Shown here piece by piece: positions 44,190 through 57,000 of a stretch of 64,000 bases of DNA. The translations under genes and the position numbers were made by a program. The stretch is from Phaeodactylum tricornutum CCAP 1055/1 (lineage: Eukaryota; Bacillariophyta; Bacillariophyceae; Surirellales; Neidiaceae): positions 339,817 through 403,816 of the forward strand of contig NC_011670.1 of the NCBI RefSeq assembly GCF_000150955.2. Direction: 5' to 3'. How positions within the stretch are numbered: the first letter of the stretch is position 1; every line of letters starts with the position of its first letter. The notes below the pieces were generated by a model that saw nothing but the letters and a program-made list of their open reading frames with translations, made no database searches and had not been told where the DNA came from.

Positions 44190-47100
44190 CTATCGAAGCT
44201 TTTCCATTGTGAGAATGCGTTGCAAATCCACGGTGTCCGAAGGATTCCAGCAAAATGACGAACTAATGCTCTGAAATACTGCGTCGATGTTGTCAGCGTC
44301 AACTTCGAAGAACACACTTTGCTTCGACACCTCGCAGAGCTTGCCGCATTCGACAGCGCAATCTGCGCTGGGTAAGTTGAACCCTAAAATGACCAAATGG
44401 ACAAGGTTGTTCCGTTCACGGTTCATTCGTTCGACTTGCACTCTAACCGCATCATAGGCGCCTTGACCCCAAGAGAATCCGTCTGTGAATAGCAAAACAT
44501 AAGATTCATATTCAGCTGTTTGTGAACAGGATGAATCGACAAGCATTTGAAGTGCCATGGGAAGTGCAGGATTCCGTGTCATTCCAATGGATTGGGTTGC
44601 AAGATCCAGCATGTAGTGATGAGAGTCTCGTTCTTCTTCTTTCCTTCCTAATCTTAGTGAGAAACGGCCTGACTGTGAAGGTGGTTCGGCCACTATTCCA
44701 ATCCGATCCGAATCTCTGCAGCATGTGTTATAAAATCGCAAACAGTTCCTGTTTAGTTTTTGCAACAATGTCGTTTCTTGCCATCGCTCGTTGAACTCGA
44801 ATGCAAAAACTACCGACTTGCCGTGGTCTATAGCTGAACTGTTTTTGCACGCTCGAAGCATTAGACGAACGTCCATTTTGGTGGACAACATCGCTTCAGT
44901 TGAATATGAATGATTTGCTTTGTCCGATATAAAGCGTAGCAGAGCAGAGGCTGCGATACGGAAGCTATCTTCCAGAATATAGTCGTCTTCGGCAAACATA
45001 CGCATTGATATTCTTGCCGCTTCCTCAAAATTTTGGCGGACCATTTCCAGTTGAATGACCGACGCTTCCAATTGCTGTCGCCGTCCTATTCGGTTTACAA
45101 CTTGAAACAAAGGCGCTTGCCTTTCATTCCATGCAGCAAATAAAAGTTTGTCTGCTTCTTCGATCAAATCTCGCACGTCCCAAATGTCACGAAGGCAAAC
45201 ATCATCATCGAACGATATCAGTCCATTAATTCGCCGAATATGTCGGCAGAACGTTGTCTCAGAATTTCTCAGCAATAGCTTTCTTGCAAGCCAGAAGTCC
45301 TGGGTATCATGGTCAAGATCGCGAGCTCTTCTAATATCATCATATCCTTGGTCTACCAAGATACTTGGCAGTTCTGCTTTTTGACTAGAAACGAGTAGAA
45401 GAATTCCACGATTGAAAAATCTATCTGCAAGCTCCTGTGCAAACTCAGCTTTCAGCTCTTCGTTTGACGCCGTGTCAAACGCTCGCTGACTTATCGCAAT
45501 GGCTTCCCGGAGAAAAGTGAGAGCCCTCTCCAGTGCGCAGGTCTTCATGTCGAGTATCTTTTGACCTGTGTGAGGCTCTTGCTGGCTCAAGGCTGCGTAG
45601 GTACTTCCTAGGTTGTTGCAGGCCATGCCGACTGCCTTTTGATCATTAACTTTTCTAAATAACTGCAGAGCATCGTTCAGGAAATGTAGGGCCCACTCGA
45701 CATTTCCAGAAAAGAAGGCAGTGTTCGATATCCGCACTATCTTGTAAAGTTTGGCAAAAGATGCATACACTTGGCGACTTTCTCTGGATCCTCCATGAAG
45801 AGGAGGCATATCGTCTCGTACATGCTCGGTGTTTATGTTGCTTACAATACTGAGAAGCTGCAACATCGGTGTGGTTACATTGACAGTAACCTACAAACAT
45901 TGTGAGCACTTTAAGTCAACAAGTTCCGATAAAAACTCACCAATTTCGACTTACCAAGCAGGCAAATATCATGAAAAAGGCGGATGCGATGACAACAAGC
46001 ACAATATAAACGCGCGCTAGAGTTTCTAGGTCGCTAGTTACATCATCCTCTATCATTTCAAATGGTTCCCGCATCTCGCCTTCGAGCTTGGCAATACCAA
46101 TCGAGTAAACAAGCACCTCGGAGGCGCTCACTCCTCTGGTAAAATTTGAAGGATCAACAGCTTGAATCACCCTTTGATGGACAGGTTCGATAGACAGAAT
46201 GAAAATCTCTTCATTCCCGCTCTGGTTAGTTCTTCTAACGCGTGTCACTCTAGAGTAGCCATTCTGTATCTGAGGGAGTATCCCCTTTTCAAAAGCATCT
46301 CGATTTGGGGAGCCTGTTGCGTCGTGAGCAAAGAGAAGGTCTGAAATAGTAGTAGAACTCCAGATTTCTGTCTTGTTCAAGCCTACAACGGTATTTCCAC
46401 CGAAGGCGTCGTATTCCGGAGTAATGATGAACGAAATGGGGACTTCTAACGATTGTAGGGCCTGTCGAACGCCAGTTGGGTAAAAGTCAAGAGACACCAC
46501 CCCGAGAAACAATCCTGTTGCTAAATTGACAAGAGGGGATGCCGCAGTAAGCGCAACATCAAGATCGTTGGCGAATCGATAAGGAGCAGTTATCAGAGCC
46601 GAGTCGCCGGATCCGAAAAAGTTGCGCCGTGCATCGGCATACCATGGCCTACAGCGTGGGTCATATCCGAATTTGCCAAGAGGGCAAAGCTCCGGAGCAA
46701 TGCTAGCAGCACGGTTTTCTGTATTTGATCTGAAGTGGGCCATAAAAGCTTGTTCGAAACCGCAGCCTGCGAAGCCGGTCATCATACCATCAGCCTCAAA
46801 CGATAAAAAGGTGCCTAGATCAATTTTAGGTTGTCCCAGAGACGTGGCGTAGTTGTATAAAGGAAATTCCACCACCGCTACTGCCGAGCTGACTCGAACA
46901 CGATCGTACGTTGTCTCTAAGCCTGACGCGTTGGCACCTTTGCTAGCCCCCGGGACGACTGACAAATCGTCAAACCACAGAGTAGATTCTGCAGAGAAGT
47001 CGACTTCAGGAAAGCTTAATGCGGCTTTTCGCATACCGGTGGAAGGATCTGCATCGTGGGCTTGAACTAGGAAGAATCTTCTTTGCAGGTATCTGGGCTC

Positions 47101-49754
47101 TGTGTCGTTGTTTCTGTTGCACGTTTCTTCGGTCATTGCATTGATGTCGTTCCAATCGCACGGACAGCTTGCTCGTTGTGTATCGTGTACCGGACAACTT
47201 CCAATTGCATAGCTTTTGCATTCTTCCGTTGACTCGTCGACTTCCGTAAATCCATTGGATCTCTTTATGCCATCGAAAATGACCCAGCTTGCTGTACGTG
47301 TTAGCAAGTGAAGGTCTCGAAGGGGTCGAAACAAAAGCGAGCTGACAAGTGCTGCTTTGGCCCGTGTGATTGACTGTAACGCCTCAATTTCTATTTCAAC
47401 GGTAGCTTGTTCGACTGTATTGACCCATAGGGGAATTATTTGCTGCATTCTAAAAGTTGCAACAGCGCATATTGCAGTATTCGTCAACAACAGCGGTATC
47501 ACGATCAAAGACGATATCCACCAAAAGAGAGATGATTTCAGCACTGTGACTGAACTAGACAGCTGCTTCGAGCAACAATCTGGATCAACTTTTACGCAAA
47601 GTGTTCCCCGGTACCTTTTTGGCGGAGGTGGCACAATCGAAAACTGTTCATTCGCGTCCAATGGATATCTACCGGCACCTTTGGAGGCAATGTCGTAGTC
47701 CACGTTATCCTTGGCATCGGCATCCGCATCTTTCGATGCCTTTCCTATTTGTGTACAGGGTTTTCCCGCTGCAAGCGGGGCTTCGACCTCTTCCACAGGC
47801 TGCCAATCTACGTACTCCTGGGAATATAGCTGTCGAAAGTCGCTTTGCCACGTCAATTGGTTCTTTATTTCTCGCGGTATGGCTTCGACTGCTATTGAAG
47901 CGCCGTGTCCGCTGAAGCCTTGAATCATTTTAGCAACTTCGCTGACTAGATCGCTGATTTCTGTTCGAGGCGTGCAATACACAGTTGCTATGTCTTCTTC
48001 TGTATCTCGTAACGCATTCAACTTAATTGTGGCTCGGCTGTCGGCGTGATTTACAATGCGCCAGGCCATAGCATCCATCCAGTTGAGAGGCTGAGTAAGG
48101 ACTCGAGATACACAGATCAGAATAGCTACCACGATAAGCATACCAGCAACTCCAGTTCCGATGGCAACCATAGTTATGTGCGTCTCATCGTCATGAATTG
48201 ATTTTTCTAACTCTTCGATCACGGAAAATATTTGATTGTCAATAGCATGGATTAACAGAAACTCAGGTGAGTAATTCTCCTCGAACTTTTCCGGTGGCGC
48301 CGGGATAACACTCGCTGTCACAACACCCGCGGTATAGGGTACGACTACATCTGCGAAAGCACGGTGCACTGATTCGCCGGTCCATGGGGTGTCAAATACT
48401 TTCAGCGTTTTCTTCAATTGATTGTATGTTTCCGAGTTCACAACCCCTGTTTCTGTCACATGAATTGAATTTTGCACCGGCGAGCCTATAGTATCAATCA
48501 AAACCGACCCGTCAGAAATCCGGACCACAAACGCCGACGATTCATTGTGCAAAAGATTTCGCTTCATATTTTCCACAAGTCCAGGAAGAGCAACATTCGC
48601 TGTTGCGCACCCAATAAACCTTTTGTTTCTGTAACATATTCGGAGTGACAGTGAGTGCGTTTCAGAATGATTAAAACAGTCAAACCCCGGCCTGCCTTTA
48701 ATCAAGGCACTTACATCCGATCCAACACTGCTTTTCCGACAGTGACTAATGGGACCATGGTCCCCCCGAAGGGGCCGATCCAATGTACCCGGCTTGGATC
48801 CAGAGCAATGTCTCGACAAAATGGTCGCTCCATTGGATTGTACTCACGGATTGATACGTTTTCACCGGCCTTGTGACACTGAGAAATTTCCAACTCGGTG
48901 CCATACGTCTCGTTCGTGTACGGATTGATAGCCCGCATCCAGTCACAGCCAGTCGAAATATAAGATGGTGGATTGGCGAGGACCACTCCTGGAAAGTACA
49001 GACTCGCCCCGGCGCCGCCGTTGTGGAAAAAGATACTCGTCCCGAAAAGCTCCACTTGACTTTCAAAGAGCGGCTTGAGTAAGACGCCAATGTCCGCCGA
49101 TTTTTCGTACAAGAACTTTGTAATATTGTTGGGTGCCACAACACCACCATTTTCGATCTGATTGTGTGCGGCACTGCAGTTTGGGGCGTAGGTTGCTTCA
49201 TCTGTACCTGCGTTGGGATCGCAGGTACCCTGCATGTGAAAGGAAGCGGTGGCCGTCGAGAGCTGCAAACCGGAGTTTGCGGTCCACGGGGACCGTTCCT
49301 GGTAATGCTCGAAAGCATCGTCATCGTTAACATTCGATTTTATTTCCCAATCGAACGGGAGTGGAGCTGACTTGAGAGGATACACGTTGCGCTGTGAATC
49401 CATATCGAAAAAGGGGACGTATCGGTCATCTTCCCATCCCTCCTCTCCGTACCGTGCTATTCGATCCTGCGTGATTTCGATCATAATCTGGAGCGTCCCT
49501 TCGACATTGGCTTTGTAGGACGAAATGTGGTCCGCAAAATACCGTGTGGACCATTGTAAATCGCGGATGACTTGGTCGCGTAGGACGGTGTCGGCCCTTT
49601 TCACGATGGTTTTTCCGAACGAGTATGCGGAAACAATGGCCAGCACCACGACAAAAGTGATTGTCACCAAGGCACTCGATCCGAACGACAGCAGCAATTG
49701 TCTTCGAAGTGGATAGGACGGCTTGAGACAAGTCGATGCTGGAAACCACACCAT
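44190..49754 (-). CDS. Large membrane sensor: double Cache, TPR and degenerate VWA
   Basis: Three exons, 49754-48715, 48628-45955 and 45890-44190 (introns of 86 and 64 bases, phases 2 and 0), give about 1804 residues. The start is the first ATG (MVWFPASTCLKPSYPLRRQL); the frame continues 5' without one. The order is: TM1 (LVTITFVVVLAIVSAYSF), an extracellular Cache-like region, TM2 (GVAGMLIVVAILICVSRVL), a cytosolic linker, TM3 (SSLIVIPLLLTNTAICAV), a second Cache region with the typical FGYDPRCRPWYADARR, TM4 (ARVYIVLVVIASAFFMIF) followed by a HAMP-like helix, then TPR-like repeats (AVGMACNNLGSTYAALSQQE) and a C-terminal VWA-like fold (YVLLFTDGFSWGQGAYDAVR). The VWA metal site is lost (VVFAFEFNERW where DxSxS is expected). 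Small-molecule sensing is inferred from Cache; no output enzyme domain is seen. Confidence 0.7.
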
Positions 49755-51081
49755 GGTGGTACCAATTGGATCGCATGGAATGAAATTCCTGGTATATTCT
49801 GTATTTTGTTCGGGAATATTCACAGTGCCAGTCAGACCGTAGATTTCTTCCTCGTCATCCCAGTGAGGGAAGGCAGGTACGTGTACACCATGTACTGACT
49901 GTGAGTGCGGATGCTATGCTTACGACACGCCGGAAAAGGGTACCAGAGCGAAAAGCAGAAGACCCGAGGTCGTTCGCACTCGGAAGCCGAACAAATCTGA
50001 AATCTCCCAGAGTACCATACAATCGTTGCGCTGAAGAATTTCGTAGCAATAGAACAACGGGAATCCTACTATTATCGCTTGGCTGTGAACAGTCAGAAAG
50101 CCAATATACTCCGACTTCAACTAACTCAGGAGATTCTGTAAATGTTAATAAGCATGAAGAAGCGAATATCACAGTGTTGAGTAAATGTATCTCACTTTCG
50201 AGAGGTCGCTTCTACAGAAAGTGCACCCACCCATTCCAAACGTGAATTGTTGGGAACCCGACTACCTATTCCGATCGACTGTCAATGTGAGACAACGGTG
50301 ATGTGAGTGTGGGTACACTGGATCGTGGAACGGTGACAACGTCATTCTCCGGGTTTTTATCATTTCGTCATCCCGGAAATGATGGCCCCTGTACTTCAGA
50401 AAGACGAAGGACAGACGAATACCTACGTCCAATGGATTCGGCGACTCGTTTCGCCAAACGGAGGTCGGAACGCCAGCTAACTAAATAACTGTATCAGTAC
50501 GAATGCACGTAACGAAAAACAGGCTTACAAACCCTCGGTAGGTCTGACACAGCTGTGACTCCGCGGCCGCTGCGGCCTCTGCTTGCTGAAGGAGACGCAA
50601 TTCAACGGCTCTCGATAACGCCAAATTGATTTATTTAGTCGTAAAACCCCATAAGTTTCGCGGATTACGAGTGGTGTGGGTGGAGCGAGTCGAGGAGTGG
50701 GATGTCTACTACGTGTAAGTGCGTGTGCTGGCCTTGCCCGCCTTGAGAGCACGAACGAATACTTGGTGGGGGTAAGTAGGTGGGTACCGGCGCGGGACGT
50801 CGGCCAACAAAGTCTACCGAACACATCCACGACGCGTTGACTCGCCCAAGATTTTGCTTTTTGGCCGACGACCCGGTTCGTCTCGGTTCTTTCCAATCGT
50901 CGACTAGATCTTTCTCTTCCCCCCTTTCGTGTGGTCGACCATTCGAAATCTCCGCTCGCCGGAATCCTTTTCGTTACGGAATCTCGTCCTAGTCGTATAG
51001 ACTTTGTAGAATCGTGCAACCCGCGCGCGTCATTGTAGTGTTGGGATCCTGGCGGAGCTGCGGTGCACGATCGAGCAAACC
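49755..51081. promoter_or_regulatory. Divergent intergenic region between the sensor and the giant gene
   Basis: TGACTGTGAG lies at 49896-49905, about 140 bases upstream of the sensor start. Open frames at 49855-50172, 49901-50245 and 50525-51019 overlap on both strands with low-quality composition. The last 80 bases before 51082 are the probable 5' UTR of the giant gene. Confidence 0.4.
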
Positions 51082-54000
51082 ATGAATCCTTCGCAACCTG
51101 TTACGTTCGTGTCGAAGCACGGCTTTCAAGGAGATGCTCGACAATCTCAGCTTTCCTTTGGTCCCGGTACCGCCATTGTCGCGAAACCCGGACAAACGGG
51201 AGCCTGGTGGTGGGGCTCGATGGCCGGGAAGGAAGGTTGGTTCCCTCCCACCTACGTCGTACCGGCACCGTCGCAGCAACCACAACAACGTCCCGTGCCC
51301 CCTCCGCAACTGCATCACAGTCAGCCACAACCACAACAACAACCATCCATGCAGCAGCGTATGCAACAAGCGAGTTTCCCGTCCGCGGTTCCGCCGCAAC
51401 ACGCGGGAGCGCAACGAGCTCCGCCTCCGTCGGCCTTTGGAGGAGCGCCCCCACCGCAAAACGTCTTTGCACAGCAACCGCAAGCCTACGGTATGCCACC
51501 GTCTCAGCAGGCTTATACGGCGAATCGTCCGCAGCCAGTGTACGTCCCCGCGGACCCCTTTGCTGGTTTGGACAACTTACCGTCCTCTTCTGTAGCATCC
51601 CCCACCGGATCGGTCGGCTCCAGTGCTACGTCCCATCCACCACCGCCTCTACCCCGTGGTACCGTGGGGGGTCAGGGTGGGAACCGTATGGGTGGTAGTC
51701 CGCCTGTTACGACGAATGTCGTGACCAACGGCAACGGGAGCGTCCCGAACATTGTCAAACCTACCAGTCCTTCGTCGGTCCAGACCGCCACGTCGCCAGC
51801 CGACGCGACTTCGGCAGCCTTTGCGCGGATGGGAATCAGCCCTTCGCCCAGTAAGTCCAATACTCCGGCTGGTAGTCGAGGTGGCACGCCCGCGGGGAGT
51901 CGGACTGCCTCCCCCGTCCCGCCCCGAACCCTGGCGGCTTCGCCGAGCCCAAAGTCGAAGCAAGGCACGTCTCCTTCTTCGGTCACGGCCAAGCCTACCA
52001 CGCCCAACCCCAGAAGCGTCGCGGCGGCCGCCACCTCCCCGACCGCCGGGGGTAAGCCGCCCATTAAAGAGACACCTGAAGAAGCTGTCGCCCGCAAGGC
52101 CCGTGAACAAGAAGACGCCCGCGTCCGGGCACAAATGCTGCGCGAAAAGGAAGAACTCGCGCAAACAAAGGTCCACGAAAGCACCTCGGTGCTGGGCGCT
52201 AGCGGTGTCTCGCTTTCTACGACGGGTAGCAGTGAGGGAGAGGTTACCACTCCGTCCGTAGTCTTCAATCCTTACGATTACCTGGCTGGCACGTCCGGGA
52301 AATTGCCAGATCGTGCGTTTTCGCCCATTTTTCGGGTTCCCCCGTTCTGGGCATTGCTGAACTTGAATACGTATATTCAGCAGCAGCCGGTGCCTCCGGA
52401 CCGACTCAAGGATCGGGCCGCCATGTACGAGCAACTCGCAAAGTCCCTGTCCTTTGTGTCTCACGTTTGTGCGTTGACGCGAGCCGCTTCCCAAGCTGGC
52501 AAGGGCCGCGTGCCTGGTCGCAAAAACTCCTTGGCGTTTCTCGAGGGCAATCATTACGCCTGCGAAGCGTGCATCAAGCTCATTTCGTTGTTACCACATT
52601 CGGCGGGTGCCTCGGGAGCGGCTTTGGATGGACTCTTCCTCAATTTTTTGAACGTATTGATTCCTCTCTTGGAAAATGTGCAGCCGGGACAGCAGCTCGT
52701 TTTGCCGGGGGGTTGGCAGCAACCTGAATACACTTACCTGTGTCTATACATTATTCGAAATTGTGGCAACAAGTGGAGTTTCACCGTCTGTAACACTGGT
52801 AGAGATGGGCTACAGTACCATCCAGCTTCGTTCGACCCGGAAACGGGTAAAGAACTGAAGCAGCTTGCAATGACGGTATGGGATATTCCCGCATACCGTG
52901 TTATGGATTCCACCTTTTGGACGCTACTGTTCCGAATGCAGGTATATCCGTCCCGCAAGAATAATGCCGCATTTTTGTACACCAAACTAATGCCAGCGTT
53001 GAACTCACGCCCACTGTTGTCGAACCTGGATCAAGGTCCGGCCGAGTACTTGGAACCTCCGAACGAAATATCGGCGCAGTCGTATCATCCCTTGGCCAGG
53101 TTGGCCCTGACCAGTACGCCATCCCAGGGTGTGCGGACGTCCAAGTACGCTTCGCTGTTGGTTATGAACGCTGCTGTTGATTTAGCTTATGCGGAAATTG
53201 AACAAGCGCCACCCTCCTCCATGGATCCAGAAGACACGCGTATTCTCAAATTGACCGGACGAAATCTCGCGAATTTTGCGTCTACCATTACACCCGAGAC
53301 GGTCGAGGACGGAACACTTGGTGCGACGCTGTCGGATACCTGGGATTTGCTGGACAAGCTATTGCGGAAGATCAATTTTGCCTCGTCGAAACCAATGGAT
53401 CAGTATAGCCACGGTCTGTCCGCTTCATCTTTGAATGACGATTACTCTAAAGGACAGATTCTGTCTCTCAAGGCTGGAGCCGGCTCGGCTGCGCACCCTT
53501 TGTTCGGTCGCCTACGTCGAGACAACTACGATGAGGTGGTAAAGAACCTTATGGGCGACCCTCGACCTGATCCGATTGTCATCCCAGCCGTTTTGACCGA
53601 CGAAGACTTGCCACCCGTAGCTACCAACTACATGACGGCGTCGTCGTACTTGCAGCGTATTGCCGATGCTTGTAGTCTTTTGCTTCAACAGCGTCGTTTG
53701 ATCAAGAATTCTCCTGCTTTTGCCGCGTCGGCCGCGCAGCACGCTCTGACGATTGTTCTCCCCATGCCGAACTCGGATCCCAAGTTCTGTTTCTGGCGTA
53801 AGGGCGAAATGCGTCGCGAAACTCAACTCAACTTGCTCTTTTTAATTCGACGTATTTGTCGACTCTATTCGGCCGCAACTGCGTGTGTTCAGCAATCTCG
53901 TGGTTTGATTGCAATTCGATCGACTGCCTTTGCTTGTGGGGCATGCGTAGCAGACGCTATTTGTCGGGTGGTAGCTGTTGACGATCCTAGTACTTTTGCA

Positions 54001-57000
54001 CTGCATTATTCGGGACTGTGCGAGGGACCAACGGAACCGTTTGGAATTGAAGCAGCTTCGTTTGATACCTTAGGGTGCAACTTACCGATCTATGATCCGA
54101 ATATCTGCTCGTTGCGCTATCAAGCTTTGGATTATTTGAGGGGACTCACTTTGAACATGGACGGAACCAGAAAGCCTTCTGTTTTTAACTTTGATAAAAG
54201 CCTTGCTCCGATGGTTGGTGATACTGTGCTGATTGATCAGTTATCGATTCAGCTGGCATTGCAACGTCCTTATCCACGAACAGAGGAAGCTATGGCGAAC
54301 CTTACTGCTAATCTGGTAGCAGGACGAAACGGATCAATCATCGAAGTGCTTCCCGAGTTTGAGTACTTTCGGGATATTGTTTTTCATTTCAAAATGGCTG
54401 TTTCGGGTAAGTCTGAAACGCCTGAAGTGCCTGACAGTCACTCATGGCTCGCCTCGGACGCAACACTTCATTGGGAAGTTCGTCGGAGAGGTAAGGAAGA
54501 CCCGGCGTTGGTCTATCATGTCACCGCTTTTCAGGGGCACCACCAAGAATTTGTGGAACGCGTAGCTCAGCAGGAAGAAAAGTCGAAGAGCAATTCTTTC
54601 GCTGGTTTCTTAAAATTGTTTGCTAGCAAGTCAAATTTCGAGCGATCTCGGTTGTCGTCGGCGGATCCCACAACGGTAGTCAATTCATGCGGTGAGAAGT
54701 TTCTGGCGAAGAAGTAAGTTGTGACAAAGCGTGCTTGTATTTGGCCCATCTACTTGGAGTACGACTCACGCGTTTCATTTTGGGGTGGGTATAGGTCGAA
54801 GCCTGTTTCCGTGAAAAACGAAGATGATGTGCTTCATCTTGAAAATAAGGAACTACCTACTTTCGGAAATGTTCTGACCCCTTCCGATTCCGAACGCTTC
54901 ATAACTTTCTTGACTGCTCCGTATATACGAATCCCATTGATTCTTGACTTCTTTGCTAACGGAGACCCGTCTCGTCTGTCAGCGTTGAAGACGAAGTCTT
55001 TACAGCTAATTGTTGATGCTGCATTGTTCGAACCAGGACGCTGGAAGCCCGCTGATTTTACCGATTTTATCCAAGAAGTTCCGGTTGTTGACGTCGATAG
55101 GTTGGAAGATCTGCTTGCAACTGCTCATGGCACACTCTTCAACGAGATCGCTAAGTCTCCGGACGTGTTAACTAGTTGTGTGATAAAGATCCTAGAGAGA
55201 GCGCTTGACATGGACGTCGGCCGATATACAAGAAAGTCGTCTTCCGGTCCTCTCATTCTTTTCTCAATTAGACTCGCCGTCCGTCTTGAAGGATTTCTGA
55301 AGTATGCTTTGAAGAAATGTATTCCCGGGCAACCTCGTCCTAGAGGTTTGGAAACTCTCGACAATATAAAAGTGGAGGTCGCCTTAAAAAAACTTCGAGG
55401 GATGCTGGATACTCAAGCAATCCCAACTCTAGAATATTGGATCGATCCCTCCCGAAACAAAGACGTGGATATAGCTTGTCTTACTCATGCCCATCTTTTG
55501 TACCTATTCAAGAATTATGACTACGAAGAGTTGGACTATAGAGCGGCGTCGATTCTCATGTCCTCTCAAGTATACTTGACGATAAATCATCGTTTTAGCA
55601 GCAAAGTCTATGATGATCTGCAAGACACAGCCAAACCAACGCATCCTCCGCCAGGACTCCAAATTGCGCAGTCCGAGATTTTTGATATTATTCAAACACA
55701 CCGCTACAACCTTCTAAGATTCCTCAGAGAGAAAAGAGAGGAAGGAGACAAAGCCATGGAGGCAGTCGTACGAGTTGCGACAGGGACAGGAACACGGGAA
55801 TATGATGATTCAGAGTTTAAGCAACGTCACTGGCAAAGCATTGGCCATCCAACGTGCTACGGTAGGTTCGTTCCTGACACAGAAGATGATAATCTCCGGG
55901 ATGGTAGCTACCGAATCCCAAAAGATGGCCAGACGTACGAAGAGTGGATGTTGTACGTAACAACGAAAGCTGTTGGAATCGAAGTGAATATGCAGCTGAG
56001 TGATTTCACCCTTCAGAATCACAAAATGACACTTCTTGACCCGCACATAATGGAAGATCCGGACTTTGCGGATACGAGACGATCAGCTCTGAAGGACGCT
56101 AGCGACGTGGCCTGCGCGGAAGTGATGCACACGACAAATCGCTTTTGGTGGCGACTTGTTGGACGAAGGTACGATGTGCTGTCGTGGGCTCCAGATCAGA
56201 GAAACTATTTCGACATTAAGGGGACCAAAGACCCTAAGAATTCTCGGAAATTTCCCAACAATCTAAGGAACGGAGAAAAGTGGATAGCGAATATCCTCAA
56301 GGATAAACTCCCCTTGATCTTACCTGGAGTTACACTCTACATGACTACAGATGACTACTCTGTTGAGCCGTATGCCCTTCTGTCGGGGTGGATTGAAAAT
56401 AAAAAGACCGATACTTCTATTATGACTCACACGTTGAAAGAGGTTGTTGTGTGGCAGCATCCCCCTGTCATCACGGTTTTTAACGTCGTTGAGTATGGCC
56501 GGCGTCACATGCGAGTTCTTGAGTATAGCTCGAACCTCTCGATTTGTCTCGACGAAGTAAAGAATGGTGAACCTTATCCAGATCGCATCGACGGTATCCT
56601 TTCGCTCTCGGCGGGGGTACCTATGACAACTGTTTCTCCTGCATCATCACTTCTTGTAACTCGGGCTTTGAACTCAGAAATCGGGACACAGACATATGTA
56701 CCTTCGCGATTCCTTGCTGGTCTAGTTCCAGCAGCCTTGGTAGAGAGGTATGTCTTTTGGCAGAATGAAGATGACAGTATTCTTGGTTACGAGAAGGCGA
56801 TAAAGGAAAGCATTGACGACTCCGATGACGGTGATGTTCCTGAACCGGTGGGAGAGGACGTTCCTGGAACTCGTCTCAAGATTTCCCTGACAAAAGACAA
56901 TTTTGACAAGACGGGGTTCTGCAATTCAGCCGCGGAGGCGCTAATCCAGCGTGTCCCTGTGCTTGGAGTAGATCAAGAAATCGAACGAAATGATTCAAAC

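Noticed and set aside
50525-51019. 164-codon minus-strand frame upstream of the giant gene
   Set aside because: Arg/Ser/Pro-rich without motif, overlaps another frame on the opposite strand and lies in a probable promoter or 5' UTR.
51107-52300. Long antisense frames opposite the Pro/Gln-rich linker of the giant gene
   Set aside because: GC-rich repetitive codons give open frames on the other strand; the SH3 domain fixes the true frame.
54714-54794. A separate gene starting at 54721
   Set aside because: The segment has GTAAGT and TATAG ends, and splicing it keeps the giant frame open, so it is better read as an intron.
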